Part shown: in pieces, positions 25,144 to 35,398 of the stretch
How positions within the stretch are numbered: the stretch's first letter is position 1
Layout of the letters: the number at the start of each line of letters is the position of its first letter
NCBI RefSeq assembly: GCF_003610465.1
Contig: NZ_RAQI01000002.1
Span: 620,001-684,000, forward strand
Length of the DNA: 64,000 nucleotides
DNA from: Xenorhabdus ehlersii
Lineage (GTDB): Bacteria; Pseudomonadota; Gammaproteobacteria; Enterobacterales; Enterobacteriaceae
Direction of reading: 5' to 3'
Notes under the pieces: generated by a model
What the model was told of the DNA's origin: nothing
Database searches by the model: none
The model's input: the letters and a program-made list of their open reading frames with translations, nothing else
Translations under genes and position numbers: made by a program

Positions 25144-26205
25144 TTAACGCAGCAGAGACATAACGGTTTGTGGGATCTGGTTCGCCTGAGCCAGAACAGC
25201 AGTACCCGCCTGTTGCAGGATGTTGCCACGGCTCATGTTGGAAACTTCAGTTGCGTAGTCGGCGTCTTCGATACGGCTTTTTGCAGCGCTCAGGTTGTTA
25301 ACGGTGTTGTTCAGGTTGTTAACCGTGGATTCCAGACGGTTTTGTACTGCACCCAGGGAGCTACGCAGGCTGTCAACATCTGACAAGGCTTTATCCAAAA
25401 CCTCCAGTGGCTTGGGCTTGGCAGTAATTTCTGTAGGAGCCTTCACTACAGACTTAGCACTTGTGCTATCAACAGTTACATCGTAGTATTTGGTCTTACC
25501 ATCCTTATCAGTACCTTTTAATACAAATTTATCTGCAATCTCATTGCCATCTTTATCAAGAGCATGATTTACTTCCGTACCTGTCAACTTCAATGCCGTA
25601 ATACTAGCATCGGCTAGATCAATATCTTTACCCGCTATTTTAGTTCCTGCAGATTTACCATGAGGCGCTTTTCCGCCAGCCACATTAAATTTTTCCAACT
25701 TCAGTTCTTGACTATCGATCTTTTTCAGATCAATGTTGATAACTTCGCCATCATTAGCACCAACCTGAACCTTCATAGTTGTATTGTCATTCAAGACTTT
25801 AATGCCGTTGAATTGAGTTTGTTCAGAAATACGATCAATTTCTTCTAAACGCTGTGTAACTTCTTTCTGAATGGATTCTATATCGCTCTTAGAGTTGCTA
25901 CCGTTTTGTGACTGAACAGCCAATTCACGGATACGTTGCAGGTTGTTATTGATTTCGTTCAGAGCACCTTCGGTAGTCTGAGCAATGGAGATACCGTCGT
26001 TAGCGTTACGGGCAGCCTGAGTCAGACCTTTAACGTTCGCCGTAAAACGGTTAGCAATCGCTTGACCAGCAGCATCATCCTTCGCGCTGTTAATACGTAA
26101 ACCAGAGGACAGACGCTCAATAGCTGTACCTAAAGCACCTTTAGATCGGGTCAGGTTATTTTGAGCCAGCAGAGATGAATAGTTGGTATTAATGACTGAT
26201 GCCAT
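25144..26205 (-). CDS. fliC: flagellin FliC
   Basis: 353 residues. The conserved ends are clear: [20 protein letters not shown] and [20 protein letters not shown] at the N-terminus, [20 protein letters not shown] and [22 protein letters not shown] at the C-terminus. They form the D0/D1 helices of the filament and carry the TLR5-type region. The variable surface part (about residues 180-270) is short compared with the 498 residues of E. coli FliC. It contains a Lys/Asp-rich stretch ([24 protein letters not shown]). Expressed from its own sigma-28 promoter. Confidence 0.95.
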   Translation of the reverse strand: MASVINTNYSSLLAQNNLTRSKGALGTAIERLSSGLRINSAKDDAAGQAIANRFTANVKGLTQAARNANDGISIAQTTEGALNEINNNLQRIRELAVQSQNGSNSKSDIESIQKEVTQRLEEIDRISEQTQFNGIKVLNDNTTMKVQVGANDGEVINIDLKKIDSQELKLEKFNVAGGKAPHGKSAGTKIAGKDIDLADASITALKLTGTEVNHALDKDGNEIADKFVLKGTDKDGKTKYYDVTVDSTSAKSVVKAPTEITAKPKPLEVLDKALSDVDSLRSSLGAVQNRLESTVNNLNNTVNNLSAAKSRIEDADYATEVSNMSRGNILQQAGTAVLAQANQIPQTVMSLLR

Positions 26206-26283
26206 AGTAGAGTTCCTTTTAAAATCAAGTCGATATAATTAGCTTGAGCCTTTTGCTCACGGTGTTCACCACCGCCAACAGTT

Positions 26284-26310
26284 TTATCGGCTGCTTAAAA
26301 AGAACCTTTA
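26284..26310 (-). promoter_or_regulatory. sigma-28 promoter of fliC
   Basis: On the minus strand TAAA (26310-26307), 15 bases, then GCCGATAA (26291-26284): a perfect match to the sigma-28 consensus, about 79 bp upstream of the fliC ATG. Confidence 0.92.
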
Positions 26311-26417
26311 ATATTTCTTGAAAAAACTTTTTTATTTTTTTCCCGCTTTTCCTCGATAACCCAAATAGCGCCTGTTCTCATCAACTATTCCATCCATCAA
26401 AAAAATTATTTTGTCAG

Positions 26418-26444
26418 TAAACTTTTCGTAAATTAATCCGATAA
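26418..26444 (+). promoter_or_regulatory. sigma-28 promoter of fliDST
   Basis: TAAA (26418-26421), 15 bases, TCCGATAA (26437-26444); one base off the -10 consensus. It lies 36 bp before the fliD ATG. Confidence 0.9.
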
Positions 26445-26480
26445 CATGTCCAGTGATGCTTTTTATTAAAAGGAGTCAAT

Positions 26481-27944
26481 ATGGCTAGCATTTCCTCTTC
26501 GGCAGGAGCCTTATCCGGGTTAGATCCAAATTTATTGGATAAGCTTGAAGCAAGCGAAAGAAAACGTTTACAACCAATAACCCAGCAACAAACCAGCTAT
26601 AAAGCTAAACTTACTGGTTTCGGTACGTTAAAAGGGAGTTTGGAAAAATTAAAGAGTGCATCTGAAGAACTCAAAAAATTTGATAAACTCAATACCACTA
26701 AAACCAGCGAAGATCATAAAACATTTACTCCGAGTACAGATTCAAAAGCCAGTCCGGGTAACTATGTTATTGAAGTTCAACAGCTTGCCAAGGCTCAGTC
26801 TTTGCAATCTAAGGCATTTCCTGATGTAAAAGCCCAATTAGGGGAACAGGGTAAAGGCTCCCGTACCATTATTATTACGCAACCAGGTGAAGAAAAAGCC
26901 GGTGAAGAAAAAGAAAAGCCAATACGCATTTCCCTGAAAGATAATGAAACTTCTCTGGTTGAAATTCGTAATGCGATTAATAAACAAGAAAGCAACGTTA
27001 ATGCCAGCATTATCAAAGCAGAAGATGATAAAAACTATTTAATCCTGACCTCGAAAAAAGCAGGCACAAAATCAGTTATGACGATTGAGGTTCAGGGTGA
27101 TACTAAACTGGGTGAGTGGCTGAACTACAAGTCTGACGACAAAGGCAGTGGCACTGGTAAAATGACACAAGTGGTGGAACCTGCCAATGCAAAATTAACA
27201 ATCAATGGCATTAAGATTGAACGCCAGACTAATGAAATAAAAGATGCACCAGAAGGCATTACGCTGAATCTGAAAAAGGTTTCAGAAAAAAAAGAAGTCG
27301 AAATCAACGGCAAGACTGAAAAAAGACCGGTACCAGAAACACTGGTGGTTTCTCGTGACATTGAGCCAATGAAAGAAGCGATTAAAAAGTGGGTTGATGC
27401 CTATAATGAGCTACAAAACACGTTCAGTTCATTAACCAAATACAAGAAAGTTGGAACAGGTGAAGCACCTTCAAAAGATAATGGTCCCTTGCTTGGTGAC
27501 AGTACTTTAAAAGGTATTCAAAGCCAGCTAAAACACCAGCTCGTTGCAGCACAAAATGTTGCTGATATTGCTACTCTAAATAAACTGGGCATCAAACAAA
27601 AATTGGATGGTACACTGGAAATCAGTAACGAAAAACTGGAAAAAAAACTGAAAGAGAAATCAGCCGATGTTAAGGCTTTCTTTATGGGTGATGGAGAAAA
27701 AACCGGTTTTGCAACCACAACTTATAATTTCTTGAAAAAAACCTTGGATAGCCACGAAGGGACTATCGCAACAGTTACCGAAGGTATCAATAAAAGTCTG
27801 AAGACACTGGAAAAACAAGCAGAACAGACGAATAGAAATATTGAAGCCACAATGCAACGTTATAAAAAACAATTTACCGCGCTGGATAAACTCACCACTT
27901 CAATGAATCAGGCAGGTTTATCCCTGGCCCAACTTTTAAGATAA
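26481..27944 (+). CDS. fliD: flagellar filament cap FliD
   Basis: 487 residues, near the usual size. MASISSSAGALSGLDPNLLD at the start and QFTALDKLTTSMNQAGLSLA-QLLR at the end are the coiled ends that sit on the filament tip. It forms the pentameric cap that folds flagellin subunits as they arrive. The middle is very rich in Lys and Glu (EEKAGEEKEKPIRISL, KKVSEKKEVEINGKTEKRP). AGGAG precedes the ATG. First gene of fliDST. Confidence 0.95.
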   Translation: MASISSSAGALSGLDPNLLDKLEASERKRLQPITQQQTSYKAKLTGFGTLKGSLEKLKSASEELKKFDKLNTTKTSEDHKTFTPSTDSKASPGNYVIEVQQLAKAQSLQSKAFPDVKAQLGEQGKGSRTIIITQPGEEKAGEEKEKPIRISLKDNETSLVEIRNAINKQESNVNASIIKAEDDKNYLILTSKKAGTKSVMTIEVQGDTKLGEWLNYKSDDKGSGTGKMTQVVEPANAKLTINGIKIERQTNEIKDAPEGITLNLKKVSEKKEVEINGKTEKRPVPETLVVSRDIEPMKEAIKKWVDAYNELQNTFSSLTKYKKVGTGEAPSKDNGPLLGDSTLKGIQSQLKHQLVAAQNVADIATLNKLGIKQKLDGTLEISNEKLEKKLKEKSADVKAFFMGDGEKTGFATTTYNFLKKTLDSHEGTIATVTEGINKSLKTLEKQAEQTNRNIEATMQRYKKQFTALDKLTTSMNQAGLSLAQLLR

Positions 27945-27957
27945 TAAAAGGACACTA

Positions 27958-28368
27958 ATGTATCAACGTTCGGCAAGCCAGTTATACGCTCAGGTAGATC
28001 TTGAGAGCGAAATTATGAATGCCTCTCCCTATCAATTGATTCAGATATTGTTCAACGGGGCGCTCAGCGCCCTGCGTCGTGCAATCATTCTGATGCAACA
28101 AGGGAATATTCCAGAAAAAGGGATAGCTATTTCAAAGGCGATTAATATCATTGATAATGGTCTCAAAGAGGGATTAGATTTCGAGAAAGGCGGCGAGATT
28201 GCCCAGAATCTTTTTGCTTTATATGATTATATGGGTCGCCGTTTACTCCATGCCAATTTACGCAATGATGAGAAGGCTATTACCGAAGTGATTGATTTAC
28301 TTACCGAGATTTCAGATGCTTGGCGGCAAATAGGTCCTCATTACAACGCCAGTCAGGATATTGTTTAA
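27958..28368 (+). CDS. fliS: flagellin chaperone FliS
   Basis: 136 residues. LESEIMNASPYQLIQILFNG, the all-helical core, and LYDYMGRRLLHANLRND are characteristic. It binds the C-terminal helix of flagellin in the cytoplasm and stops early polymerisation. The gene starts 13 bp after fliD and its stop overlaps the fliT start (TAATG). Confidence 0.93.
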   Translation: MYQRSASQLYAQVDLESEIMNASPYQLIQILFNGALSALRRAIILMQQGNIPEKGIAISKAINIIDNGLKEGLDFEKGGEIAQNLFALYDYMGRRLLHANLRNDEKAITEVIDLLTEISDAWRQIGPHYNASQDIV

Positions 28369-28742
28369 TGAAAAATGATACGGATCTTTTGTCAGCTTAT
28401 CAGCAGATCCTTAGTTTAAGTGAGCAAATGATTGATTTAGCTAGAAATGAAAAGTGGGATGAACTGATTGATATGGAGATCACTTATCTGAAGGCAGTCG
28501 AAGTGGTTACTTTACTATCAGAAAATTCAGACGCACCTATTTCATTACAACAGCAATTGACCAAAATTTTGCAAACTGTCTTGGATAATGAAAAAGAAAC
28601 TAAGAGATTGTTGCAAAAAAGGTTAAATGAACTCAGTGACCTGATTAAACAGGAAAGTTGTAAACAACGCTTACATGATACATACGGACAGTTCCCGACT
28701 AATAACTATGAAATGGAGTTAATTACGACGGAATCGAAATAG
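28368..28742 (+). CDS. fliT: flagellar chaperone and FlhDC regulator FliT
   Basis: 124 residues from the ATG that overlaps the fliS stop codon; a frame from 28320 is longer but lacks support. Four-helix pattern (LLSAYQQILSLSEQMIDLAR, KWDELIDMEITYLKAVEVV). FliT binds the cap protein FliD and, when free, inhibits FlhD4C2. Last gene of the operon. Confidence 0.9.
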   Translation: MKNDTDLLSAYQQILSLSEQMIDLARNEKWDELIDMEITYLKAVEVVTLLSENSDAPISLQQQLTKILQTVLDNEKETKRLLQKRLNELSDLIKQESCKQRLHDTYGQFPTNNYEMELITTESK

Positions 28743-28997
28743 ATATCACAAAGGCACCCGTGATTCCATTTAACAATAACTCTGATTAATGGTGTCATTT
28801 ATTTTTTATTTCAGGTGGTGTTAATTCGTCACTATCGTTTTTTGGGTTAATCTAATTCGGCACTTTATTGTATTGATATTTTGCAAACAATCAAGGTATC
28901 TTATCTATATTTTTTAACAAAAATTTAACCATCAAATGATAGTGGCGATTCTGCTACTATGAGGCAATTAACAGGCGAATCCAAGGAATAATACAAA
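28743..28997. other. A+T-rich gap after fliT
   Basis: No gene or clear terminator seen. It leads into the remnants on the minus strand. Confidence 0.4.
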
Positions 28998-29123
28998 TCA
29001 AAATATCTGATAATAACCGGTACCGAGTTTAATCACAGTAGTACCCTCGGATTTGTCGTTGATGATGAATTTGCCATCGGGATAGATTTGGATGATAGGG
29101 GAAACCAGCCCCCTAAGTTTTTG
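28998..29123 (-). pseudogene. C-terminal fragment of a phage tail-fibre gene
   Basis: The minus-strand frame reads LVSPIIQIYPDGKFIINDKS then EGTTVIKLGTGYYQIF and a TGA at 28998-29000. It aligns with the tail-fibre at 9747-11090 (ITPVINLFSDGSLKKNGGSE, then GATAERVSKGIYHIKG). It is in the same frame as the Sel1-like fragment upstream, separated from it by a TAG. Only about 40 codons survive, with no start. Confidence 0.6.
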
Positions 29124-29357
29124 CTATTGGTAATTAATTTTTTCTTTTAATTCTTTTATTTTACTTTCCAGATTGGGAACATTTTTACTGGCAGCTTGTT
29201 GATAATGTTCAAGTGCTTTTTCATAATCTTGAGGTTCAATCTGACCACGTTCATAAATCATTTCCAAATTTAAGTGAGCGTAACCATCATCTAACGCTGC
29301 TGATGTAAGAAACCATTGCATAGCCTTGCGTGGATGCGTGAAAATAGCGATGACCAA
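29124..29357 (-). pseudogene. Sel1-repeat protein fragment
   Basis: The frame holds one and a half Sel1-like repeats: KAMQWFLTSAALDDGYAHLN, then LEMIYERGQIEPQDYEKALE-HYQQAA. This is the A-x-x-W-x-x-xAA ... A-x-x-x-x-x-x-xY-x-x-G pattern. The first dozen residues (from a TTG) do not fit, so the true N-terminus is lost. On the opposite strand 29334-29423 could encode 29 residues (MRENSDDQIKLLNEKLAVAP), perhaps another gene end. Sel1 proteins are protein-interaction scaffolds. Confidence 0.5.
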
Positions 29358-29453
29358 ATTAAATTACTCAATGAAAAACTCGCAGTTGCCCCATATATGC
29401 CCCAAGAAATTAATGAAAAATAAATATTTATTTTTTATCAACGAGATAAATAT

Positions 29454-29765
29454 CTAAACCTGCATATTCATAATCTCGTGATACGCACTGACCAGTTTAT
29501 TCCTCACTTGAATACCCATTTGCAGAGAAATAGTCGATTTTTGCATATTCACCATAACATCATTTAGCTCCACCCCTGGAACTCCCAGAGTGAAATCTTG
29601 TGCCTGCTTCGTCGCTCTCAGGCGTGTTTGGTTTATTTTTTCCACGGCCGCAGTCAGTTGACTGGCAAAACCACCTTGTATTGGAATAGGTTTGGCAATG
29701 TTTGCTGCTTGTAAAGCCTGAACCTGCATCTGTTGCAGTACACCTTCAATTGCCGGAATTGACAT
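29454..29765 (-). CDS. fliE: flagellar hook-basal body protein FliE
   Basis: 103 residues, the normal length. MSIPAIEGVLQQMQVQALQA at the start and STISLQMGIQVRNKLVSAYH-EIMNMQV at the end are the family's helical ends. FliE joins the MS ring to the rod and is needed for export of rod proteins. As in E. coli it is divergent from fliF. Confidence 0.93.
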   Translation of the reverse strand: MSIPAIEGVLQQMQVQALQAANIAKPIPIQGGFASQLTAAVEKINQTRLRATKQAQDFTLGVPGVELNDVMVNMQKSTISLQMGIQVRNKLVSAYHEIMNMQV

Positions 29766-30049
29766 AAAAACCTCGCGTTAAATCACCCTATTGATTATGT
29801 GATTAAGTGCCATATTAGCCGTGGGCTGGTTGGCAATTTTCCACTACTGCCACCGTAACATAGCCTTTTTAAACTAAAGCGGGTAATTGAAGTAAAAATT
29901 CGAAGCTTATTGTGCCATTAAAAGAGGTGTGAACAGCGAATAATGACGGGATTAATAATAGGAAGAATCTTTTCGCTTGCGTATGGGGAGTCTGTTTTGT
30001 TACGCCACGCTTTTAGTATTCATGTTGACCAGCAAGGCAAGGATCGTCT
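29766..30049. promoter_or_regulatory. divergent fliE/fliF control region
   Basis: 284 bp between divergent class 2 flagellar genes. In relatives FlhD4C2 binds here; I see no unmistakable FlhDC or sigma-28 site. Confidence 0.4.
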
Positions 30050-31762
30050 ATGAGTGCAGCAACAACCGACGTTGAAAACCAAAATAAAGGCTTCAACGCT
30101 ATCATCAGCAGGATAAAAACTGATCCAAAAGTTCCGTTATTAGTTGCTGGCTCTGCTGCCATCGCTATCTTCGTCGCCCTGTTTCTCTGGTTGCGCAGTC
30201 CCGACTATCGGGTACTTTACAGCAATCTGAGCGATAAGGATGGTGGCGAGATTGTTACGCAATTAACCCAAATGAATATCCCTTACCGTTTTGCCGAGAA
30301 TGGTGCGGCACTCATGATACCTACCGATAAGGTGCATGAAACGCGTCTGAAACTGGCACAACAAGGGTTGCCCAAAGGGGGAGCCGCGGGTTTCGAACTA
30401 TTGGATAAAGAAAAATTCGGTATCAGCCAGTTTAGTGAGCAGGTAAATTACCAACGCGCGCTGGAAGGTGAGTTGGCTCGTACCGTGGAATCGCTCGGCC
30501 CAGTCCAGAGCGCGCGCGTCCATCTGGCTCTGCCTAAGCCTTCTTTGTTCGTTCGTGAACAAAAATCGCCGTCAGCCTCAGTAACTGTGGGGTTGCTACA
30601 AGGCCGTGTACTGGATGAAGGACAAATTAATGCTATCGTGCATATGGTTTCAAGTAGTGTTGCCGGCTTACCCGCAAGCAATGTCACGATTGTAGATCAA
30701 TCCGGTCGCCTGTTAACACAAAGTGATGCCACTAGCCGCGATTTGAATACCACTCAGTTGAAATATACACAGGAAGTGGAAAACCGTTTCCAGCATCGGA
30801 TTGAAACCATCCTGGCGCCGGTGGTCGGCCGGGGCAATGTGCATGCACAGGTCACTGCACAAATTGACTTCTCTCGTCGCGAAGAAACAGCAGAAGAATA
30901 TAAACCTAACCAGCCACCGAATCAGGCTGCTATCCGTTCTAAACAGAGCAGCACCAGCGAGCAAAGCGGCGGACCATTGGTCGGGGGCGTGCCAGGGGCG
31001 TTGTCAAATCAGCCAAGTGCTGCACCAAGTGCACCAATCGAAAAACCGAACGCAAATGCCAAAGGCAACGGTGACGAAAAATCTGACCAACAGCGCAGTA
31101 ACGCTAACAAAAACAATAGTTACGAGCGTATGTTAAGCAACAACCGCAATAACCGTTATGACGAAACCACTAACTATGAAGTAGATCGCACCATTCGTCA
31201 TACACAATTGCAGGCTGGCGCAGTGGAACGCCTTTCGGTTGCAGTTGTGGTCAACTATGCCACCGTGAAGGGAGAAAATGGCCCTGAAACACAAGCGCTG
31301 ACACCAGAACAGCTATCACAAATCGAAGGGTTGACTCGTGAAGCAATGGGCTTCTCTGCTGACCGTGGCGATAGCCTGAATGTGGTTAACACACTGTTCA
31401 ATGACACCAGCGAAGTGATAGAACCTTTGCCATTCTGGCAGCACTCTGCCCTGCTGGAGAAACTGTTAGAAGCAAGTCGTTGGTTACTGTTGGTACTGGT
31501 TGCATGGCTACTGTGGCGTAAGATGATCGTGCCACAAATCGCTAAAAAACGTGCCGCAGAAAAAGCTGCGCTGGAAGCGCAAAAGAACCCGCCGAAACAG
31601 CAAACAGAAACCAATGCTGAATTGGACGAAAAAATGCGCCGTAAGCTAGCTCGCCAACGTGTCAATGTTGAGCTTCAAAGCCAGCGTCTGCGTGAACTTG
31701 CAGAAAAAGATCCTCGCGTCGTCGCGCTGGTGATCCGTCAATGGATGAGTAACGAACAATGA
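30050..31762 (+). CDS. fliF: flagellar MS-ring protein FliF
   Basis: 570 residues. First membrane segment [20 protein letters not shown] near residue 30, then the YscJ-like ring domains ([63 protein letters not shown]). A low-complexity periplasmic loop follows at about 280-360. The second segment is [16 protein letters not shown], and the C-terminal tail ([32 protein letters not shown]) binds FliG. It builds the MS ring that houses the export gate. First gene of the fliF operon; its stop overlaps fliG. Confidence 0.96.
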   Translation: MSAATTDVENQNKGFNAIISRIKTDPKVPLLVAGSAAIAIFVALFLWLRSPDYRVLYSNLSDKDGGEIVTQLTQMNIPYRFAENGAALMIPTDKVHETRLKLAQQGLPKGGAAGFELLDKEKFGISQFSEQVNYQRALEGELARTVESLGPVQSARVHLALPKPSLFVREQKSPSASVTVGLLQGRVLDEGQINAIVHMVSSSVAGLPASNVTIVDQSGRLLTQSDATSRDLNTTQLKYTQEVENRFQHRIETILAPVVGRGNVHAQVTAQIDFSRREETAEEYKPNQPPNQAAIRSKQSSTSEQSGGPLVGGVPGALSNQPSAAPSAPIEKPNANAKGNGDEKSDQQRSNANKNNSYERMLSNNRNNRYDETTNYEVDRTIRHTQLQAGAVERLSVAVVVNYATVKGENGPETQALTPEQLSQIEGLTREAMGFSADRGDSLNVVNTLFNDTSEVIEPLPFWQHSALLEKLLEASRWLLLVLVAWLLWRKMIVPQIAKKRAAEKAALEAQKNPPKQQTETNAELDEKMRRKLARQRVNVELQSQRLRELAEKDPRVVALVIRQWMSNEQ

Positions 31763-32751
31763 GCCTGACCGGAACAGAAAGAAGTGCCGTCATGTTAATG
31801 ACCTTGGGAGAAGATCAGGCGGCCGAGGTGTTCAAACACCTGAATTCCAGAGAAGTGCAACAACTGAGTGTCGCGATGGCGGGGATGAAACAAGTCTCTA
31901 ACCAGCAACTGGTTGAAGTACTGGCAGAGTTTGAAGAAGATGCGGGACAGTTTGCTGCCCTCAGCATCAACGCAAATGACTATCTGCGCAATGTACTGAT
32001 CAAGGCATTGGGCGAAGAACGGGCTTCCAGCCTGCTTGAGGATATCCTTGAGTCCCGTGATACGACGACGGGCATCGAAACCCTCAACTTTATGGAACCG
32101 CAGATGGCGGCCGACATGATCCGCGATGAACATCCGCAGATCATCGCCACCATTTTGGTTCACCTGAACCGTGGTCAGGCTGCTGATATCCTCGCCCTGT
32201 TTGATGATCGCCTGCGTAACGATGTCATGCTGCGTATCGCTACTTTTGGGGGCGTACAACCATCTGCGTTGGCAGAATTGACGGAAGTACTGAATAACCT
32301 GCTGGATGGTCAGAACCTGAAACGCAGCAAGATGGGAGGTATTCGTACTGCGGCTGAAATCATCAACTTGATGAAAAGCCAGCAAGAAGAAGGTGTCATT
32401 GAGGCAGTTCGTTCCTACGATAACGAACTGGCACAGAAAATTATTGATGAAATGTTCCTGTTCGAAAATCTTATCAGCGTGGACGATCGCAGTATCCAAC
32501 GCCTGTTGCAAGAGATTTCCACCGATTCCTTACTTGTGGCATTGAAAGGTTGCGATCAGGCATTGCGCGATCACTTCCTCAACAATATGTCGCAGCGTGC
32601 TGCTGAAATCATGCGCGATGATTTGGCAAACCGTGGCCCTGTACGGATGTCTCAAGTGGAAGCCGAACAGAAAGCCATCCTGCTTGTTGTTCGTCGTCTG
32701 GCAGAAAGTGGCGAAATGATCCTAAACGGTGGTGACGATACCTATGTCTGA
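31759..32751 (+). CDS. fliG: flagellar motor switch protein FliG
   Basis: 330 residues, as in E. coli (331). Contains [20 protein letters not shown] (the EHPQ motif), the GGxxxAAEIxN stretch [20 protein letters not shown], and the C-terminal torque helix with charged residues (DVGxxxR-type region [20 protein letters not shown]). It couples stator ion flow to rotation and direction switching. The start overlaps fliF by four bases. Confidence 0.96.
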   Translation: MSLTGTERSAVMLMTLGEDQAAEVFKHLNSREVQQLSVAMAGMKQVSNQQLVEVLAEFEEDAGQFAALSINANDYLRNVLIKALGEERASSLLEDILESRDTTTGIETLNFMEPQMAADMIRDEHPQIIATILVHLNRGQAADILALFDDRLRNDVMLRIATFGGVQPSALAELTEVLNNLLDGQNLKRSKMGGIRTAAEIINLMKSQQEEGVIEAVRSYDNELAQKIIDEMFLFENLISVDDRSIQRLLQEISTDSLLVALKGCDQALRDHFLNNMSQRAAEIMRDDLANRGPVRMSQVEAEQKAILLVVRRLAESGEMILNGGDDTYV

Positions 32752-33448
32752 TAAGTCGAATAATGGAAACTGGCGGCCATGGCAGCCAGGCGAATTGACT
32801 CAGTGGGAAACCCTGCGGGCAAAACTGGAACCCATAGATGAGGAACAGCAGCCAAGCGAACAAGATCGGCTGCTGGAACAAGCAAGAATACTGGACGAGC
32901 TAAAAGAGCAGGCGCGTCAGGCTGGTCATGTGCAGGGCTTTGCAGAAGGCCAGATTCAAGGCTATGAACAAGGGGTTCAGGAAGGCCGCCAAGCCGGATT
33001 GGAACAAGGTTTGCAGGAAGCCAAACAACAACAGCAAGTTATTACTGATCAGTGGAAAGCCTTGCTAACGGACTTTAGCCATTCACTGGATGGGTTGGAT
33101 ACCGTGATTGCTTCCCGCCTGATGCAACTTGCATTAACTGCTGCCCATCATATTCTGGGGCAACCTGCGGTTTGTGATGGCACTGCCCTGCTGAATCAGA
33201 TCCGCGAATTTATCCAGCAAGAACCTATGTTCAGCGGCAAACCCCAATTGCGTATCCATCCACAAAATATTCCTCTGGTTGAGCAGCAACTGGGGGAAGT
33301 TTTGGCGCTACACGGCTGGCGTTTAGTTGCGGATAACAAACTGCATCCGGGCGGCTGTAAAGTCAGCGCCGATGAAGGGGATATGGACGCCAGTTTAGCT
33401 ACCCGCTGGCATGAAATGTGTCGTCTGGCAGCACCGGGAGAATTGTGA
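32744..33448 (+). CDS. fliH: flagellar export protein FliH
   Basis: 234 residues from ATG 32744, overlapping fliG by eight bases; the longer frame from 32729 is a shadow extension. The N-terminus has [18 protein letters not shown] with the Trp residues that dock to FlhA/FliN. Next comes a GxxxG repeat helix ([20 protein letters not shown]), a hallmark of FliH, then the FliI-binding domain. It inhibits and positions the export ATPase. Confidence 0.93.
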   Translation: MSDKSNNGNWRPWQPGELTQWETLRAKLEPIDEEQQPSEQDRLLEQARILDELKEQARQAGHVQGFAEGQIQGYEQGVQEGRQAGLEQGLQEAKQQQQVITDQWKALLTDFSHSLDGLDTVIASRLMQLALTAAHHILGQPAVCDGTALLNQIREFIQQEPMFSGKPQLRIHPQNIPLVEQQLGEVLALHGWRLVADNKLHPGGCKVSADEGDMDASLATRWHEMCRLAAPGEL

Positions 33449-34812
33449 TGACGGCAAGATTGGGTCGCTGGTTGGCAACTTTGGATTCATTAGAAAAGCG
33501 GCTGGAAAAAACACCAAAAGTACGTCGCTATGGGCGCCTGACCCGCGCCACAGGCTTGGTACTGGAAGCCACTGGCTTACATATGCCTCTCGGTGCTACC
33601 TGCCTGATCGAGCGCCAGAATGGCAACGCCATTGAAGAGGTTGAAAGTGAAGTCGTCGGCTTCAATGGCGAAAAACTGTTGCTGATGCCACTGGAAGAAT
33701 TAGAAGGTATTGTGCCAGGCGCTCGCGTCTATGCCCGTTCTTATGGCGAAGATGCGAGCGCCGGACGCCGATTACCTCTGGGAGCGGAATTACTCGGCAG
33801 AGTTCTGGATGGTGCAGGCCGCCCCCTTGATGGTTTACCTGCCCCCGATACAGGTTATCGCGCCCCCTTGACAACAACGCCATTTAACCCCCTGCAAAGA
33901 ACCCCTATCAGCAATGTATTGGACGTTGGCGTTCGTGCCATCAATGCCCTACTGACAGTGGGACGTGGGCAACGTATGGGATTATTTGCCGGTTCCGGCG
34001 TCGGTAAAAGTGTGCTGCTTGGCATGATGGCTCGTTATACCCAAGCTGATGTGATCATTGTGGGATTAATTGGTGAGCGTGGTCGTGAAGTTAAAGACTT
34101 TATCGAAAATATTTTGGGCACGGAGGGATTATCACGCTCGGTCGTCGTTGCCGCTCCCGCCGACGTTTCACCTTTACTGAGAATGCAAGGCGCCGCTTAT
34201 GCAACGCGCATCGCCGAAGATTTCCGAGACAGAGGCAAACATGTCTTGTTGATCATGGATTCTCTGACCCGTTACAGCATGGCACAACGTGAAATTGCAC
34301 TGGCTATCGGCGAACCACCAGCAACCAAAGGTTATCCTCCTTCTGTATTTGCCAAGTTACCGGCACTGGTGGAAAGAGCCGGTAATGGTGTCAGTGATGG
34401 CGGCTCTATTACTGCATTTTACACCGTGTTGACAGAAGGTGATGACCAGCAAGATCCAATTGCCGATGCTGCGCGAGCCATCCTGGATGGTCATATCGTA
34501 CTATCACGTTCACTGGCGGAATCTGGTCATTATCCTGCTATTGATATCGAGGCTTCTATCAGTCGTGCCATGACCGCGCTGATCGACAATACTCATTATC
34601 GGCGAGTACAACATTTCAAACAGTTGCTTTCCAGCTATCAACGCAACCGGGATTTGATCAACGTTGGTGCCTATGCTGCGGGTAGTGATCCTCTGCTTGA
34701 CAGGGCGATTGAGCTTTATCCTCATATGGCCCAATTCCTGCAACAAGGCATTGACGAGCGCAGCGAATACGATGAAGCCTGCACTCAGCTTCAACAATTA
34801 TTGCCAACATAA
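33448..34812 (+). CDS. fliI: flagellum-specific ATP synthase FliI
   Basis: 454 residues from the ATG that overlaps the fliH stop (TGATG). Walker [21 protein letters not shown], the Walker B region [20 protein letters not shown], and [20 protein letters not shown] are those of the F1-beta-like export ATPase. It releases chaperones and unfolds export cargo. The N-terminus ([19 protein letters not shown]) matches relatives. A 139-bp gap before fliJ is unusual for this operon. Confidence 0.96.
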   Translation: MTARLGRWLATLDSLEKRLEKTPKVRRYGRLTRATGLVLEATGLHMPLGATCLIERQNGNAIEEVESEVVGFNGEKLLLMPLEELEGIVPGARVYARSYGEDASAGRRLPLGAELLGRVLDGAGRPLDGLPAPDTGYRAPLTTTPFNPLQRTPISNVLDVGVRAINALLTVGRGQRMGLFAGSGVGKSVLLGMMARYTQADVIIVGLIGERGREVKDFIENILGTEGLSRSVVVAAPADVSPLLRMQGAAYATRIAEDFRDRGKHVLLIMDSLTRYSMAQREIALAIGEPPATKGYPPSVFAKLPALVERAGNGVSDGGSITAFYTVLTEGDDQQDPIADAARAILDGHIVLSRSLAESGHYPAIDIEASISRAMTALIDNTHYRRVQHFKQLLSSYQRNRDLINVGAYAAGSDPLLDRAIELYPHMAQFLQQGIDERSEYDEACTQLQQLLPT

Positions 34813-34860
34813 TATTTTGCCTATGGGAGTTTAACCAAAAAATACTTTTGCCAAGGGGTA

Positions 34861-34887
34861 TAACATTTATCAATACGGTGCCGATAT
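34861..34887 (+). promoter_or_regulatory. candidate sigma-28 promoter upstream of fliJ
   Basis: TAAC (34861-34864), exactly 15 bases, GCCGATAT (34880-34887), each half one base from consensus (TAAA and GCCGATAA). It is in the 139-bp fliI-fliJ gap, 65 bp before fliJ. Confidence 0.6.
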
Positions 34888-34951
34888 AAATTTACTATTG
34901 ATGTCATTCAGTAACGCTGATGTCTGTTTGGTGATTAATACGAGGAAATAC

Positions 34952-35398
34952 ATGCAACAACACTCCCCTCTCATGACTTTGCGTGAACTTGCCCAGGATG
35001 CGGCAGAAAAAGCAGCATCGCAACTTGCGCAGATTCGGCAAAGTCACCAACAAATGGAGCAACAACTCACGGCGTTAATGAATTATCAGGATGAGTATCG
35101 TACCCGTCTGAATGACACGCTCAGCAGTGGTATGTCCTGCTCTACTTGGCAAAATTACCAGCAGTTTATGAGAACGCTGGAAATGGCAATTGAACAGCAC
35201 AGATTACAGCTCAACCAATGGAAAAAGCGTCTTGAACAAGCCATGTCACAATGGCAGGAAAAACAGCAACGCCTGAATGCCTTCGACACACTGCAACAGC
35301 GGGCAGAGCATAATTTGAAGTTACACCAAAATCGCATGGAGCAAAAACAAATGGACGAGTACGCACAACGCGGTGCACAACGGAGAATGAAACAATGA
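34952..35398 (+). CDS. fliJ: flagellar export chaperone FliJ
   Basis: 148 residues, starting at ATG 34952 behind GAGGA; a frame from 34898 is longer but does not fit the family. MTLRELAQDAAEKAASQLAQ and the long coiled coil (MNYQDEYRTRLNDTLSSGMS, WQNYQQFMRTLEMAIEQHRL-QLNQWKKRL) match FliJ, ending MDEYAQRGAQRRMKQ. FliJ acts as the stalk of the FliI hexamer and escorts chaperones. Its stop overlaps fliK by four bases. Confidence 0.93.
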   Translation: MQQHSPLMTLRELAQDAAEKAASQLAQIRQSHQQMEQQLTALMNYQDEYRTRLNDTLSSGMSCSTWQNYQQFMRTLEMAIEQHRLQLNQWKKRLEQAMSQWQEKQQRLNAFDTLQQRAEHNLKLHQNRMEQKQMDEYAQRGAQRRMKQ

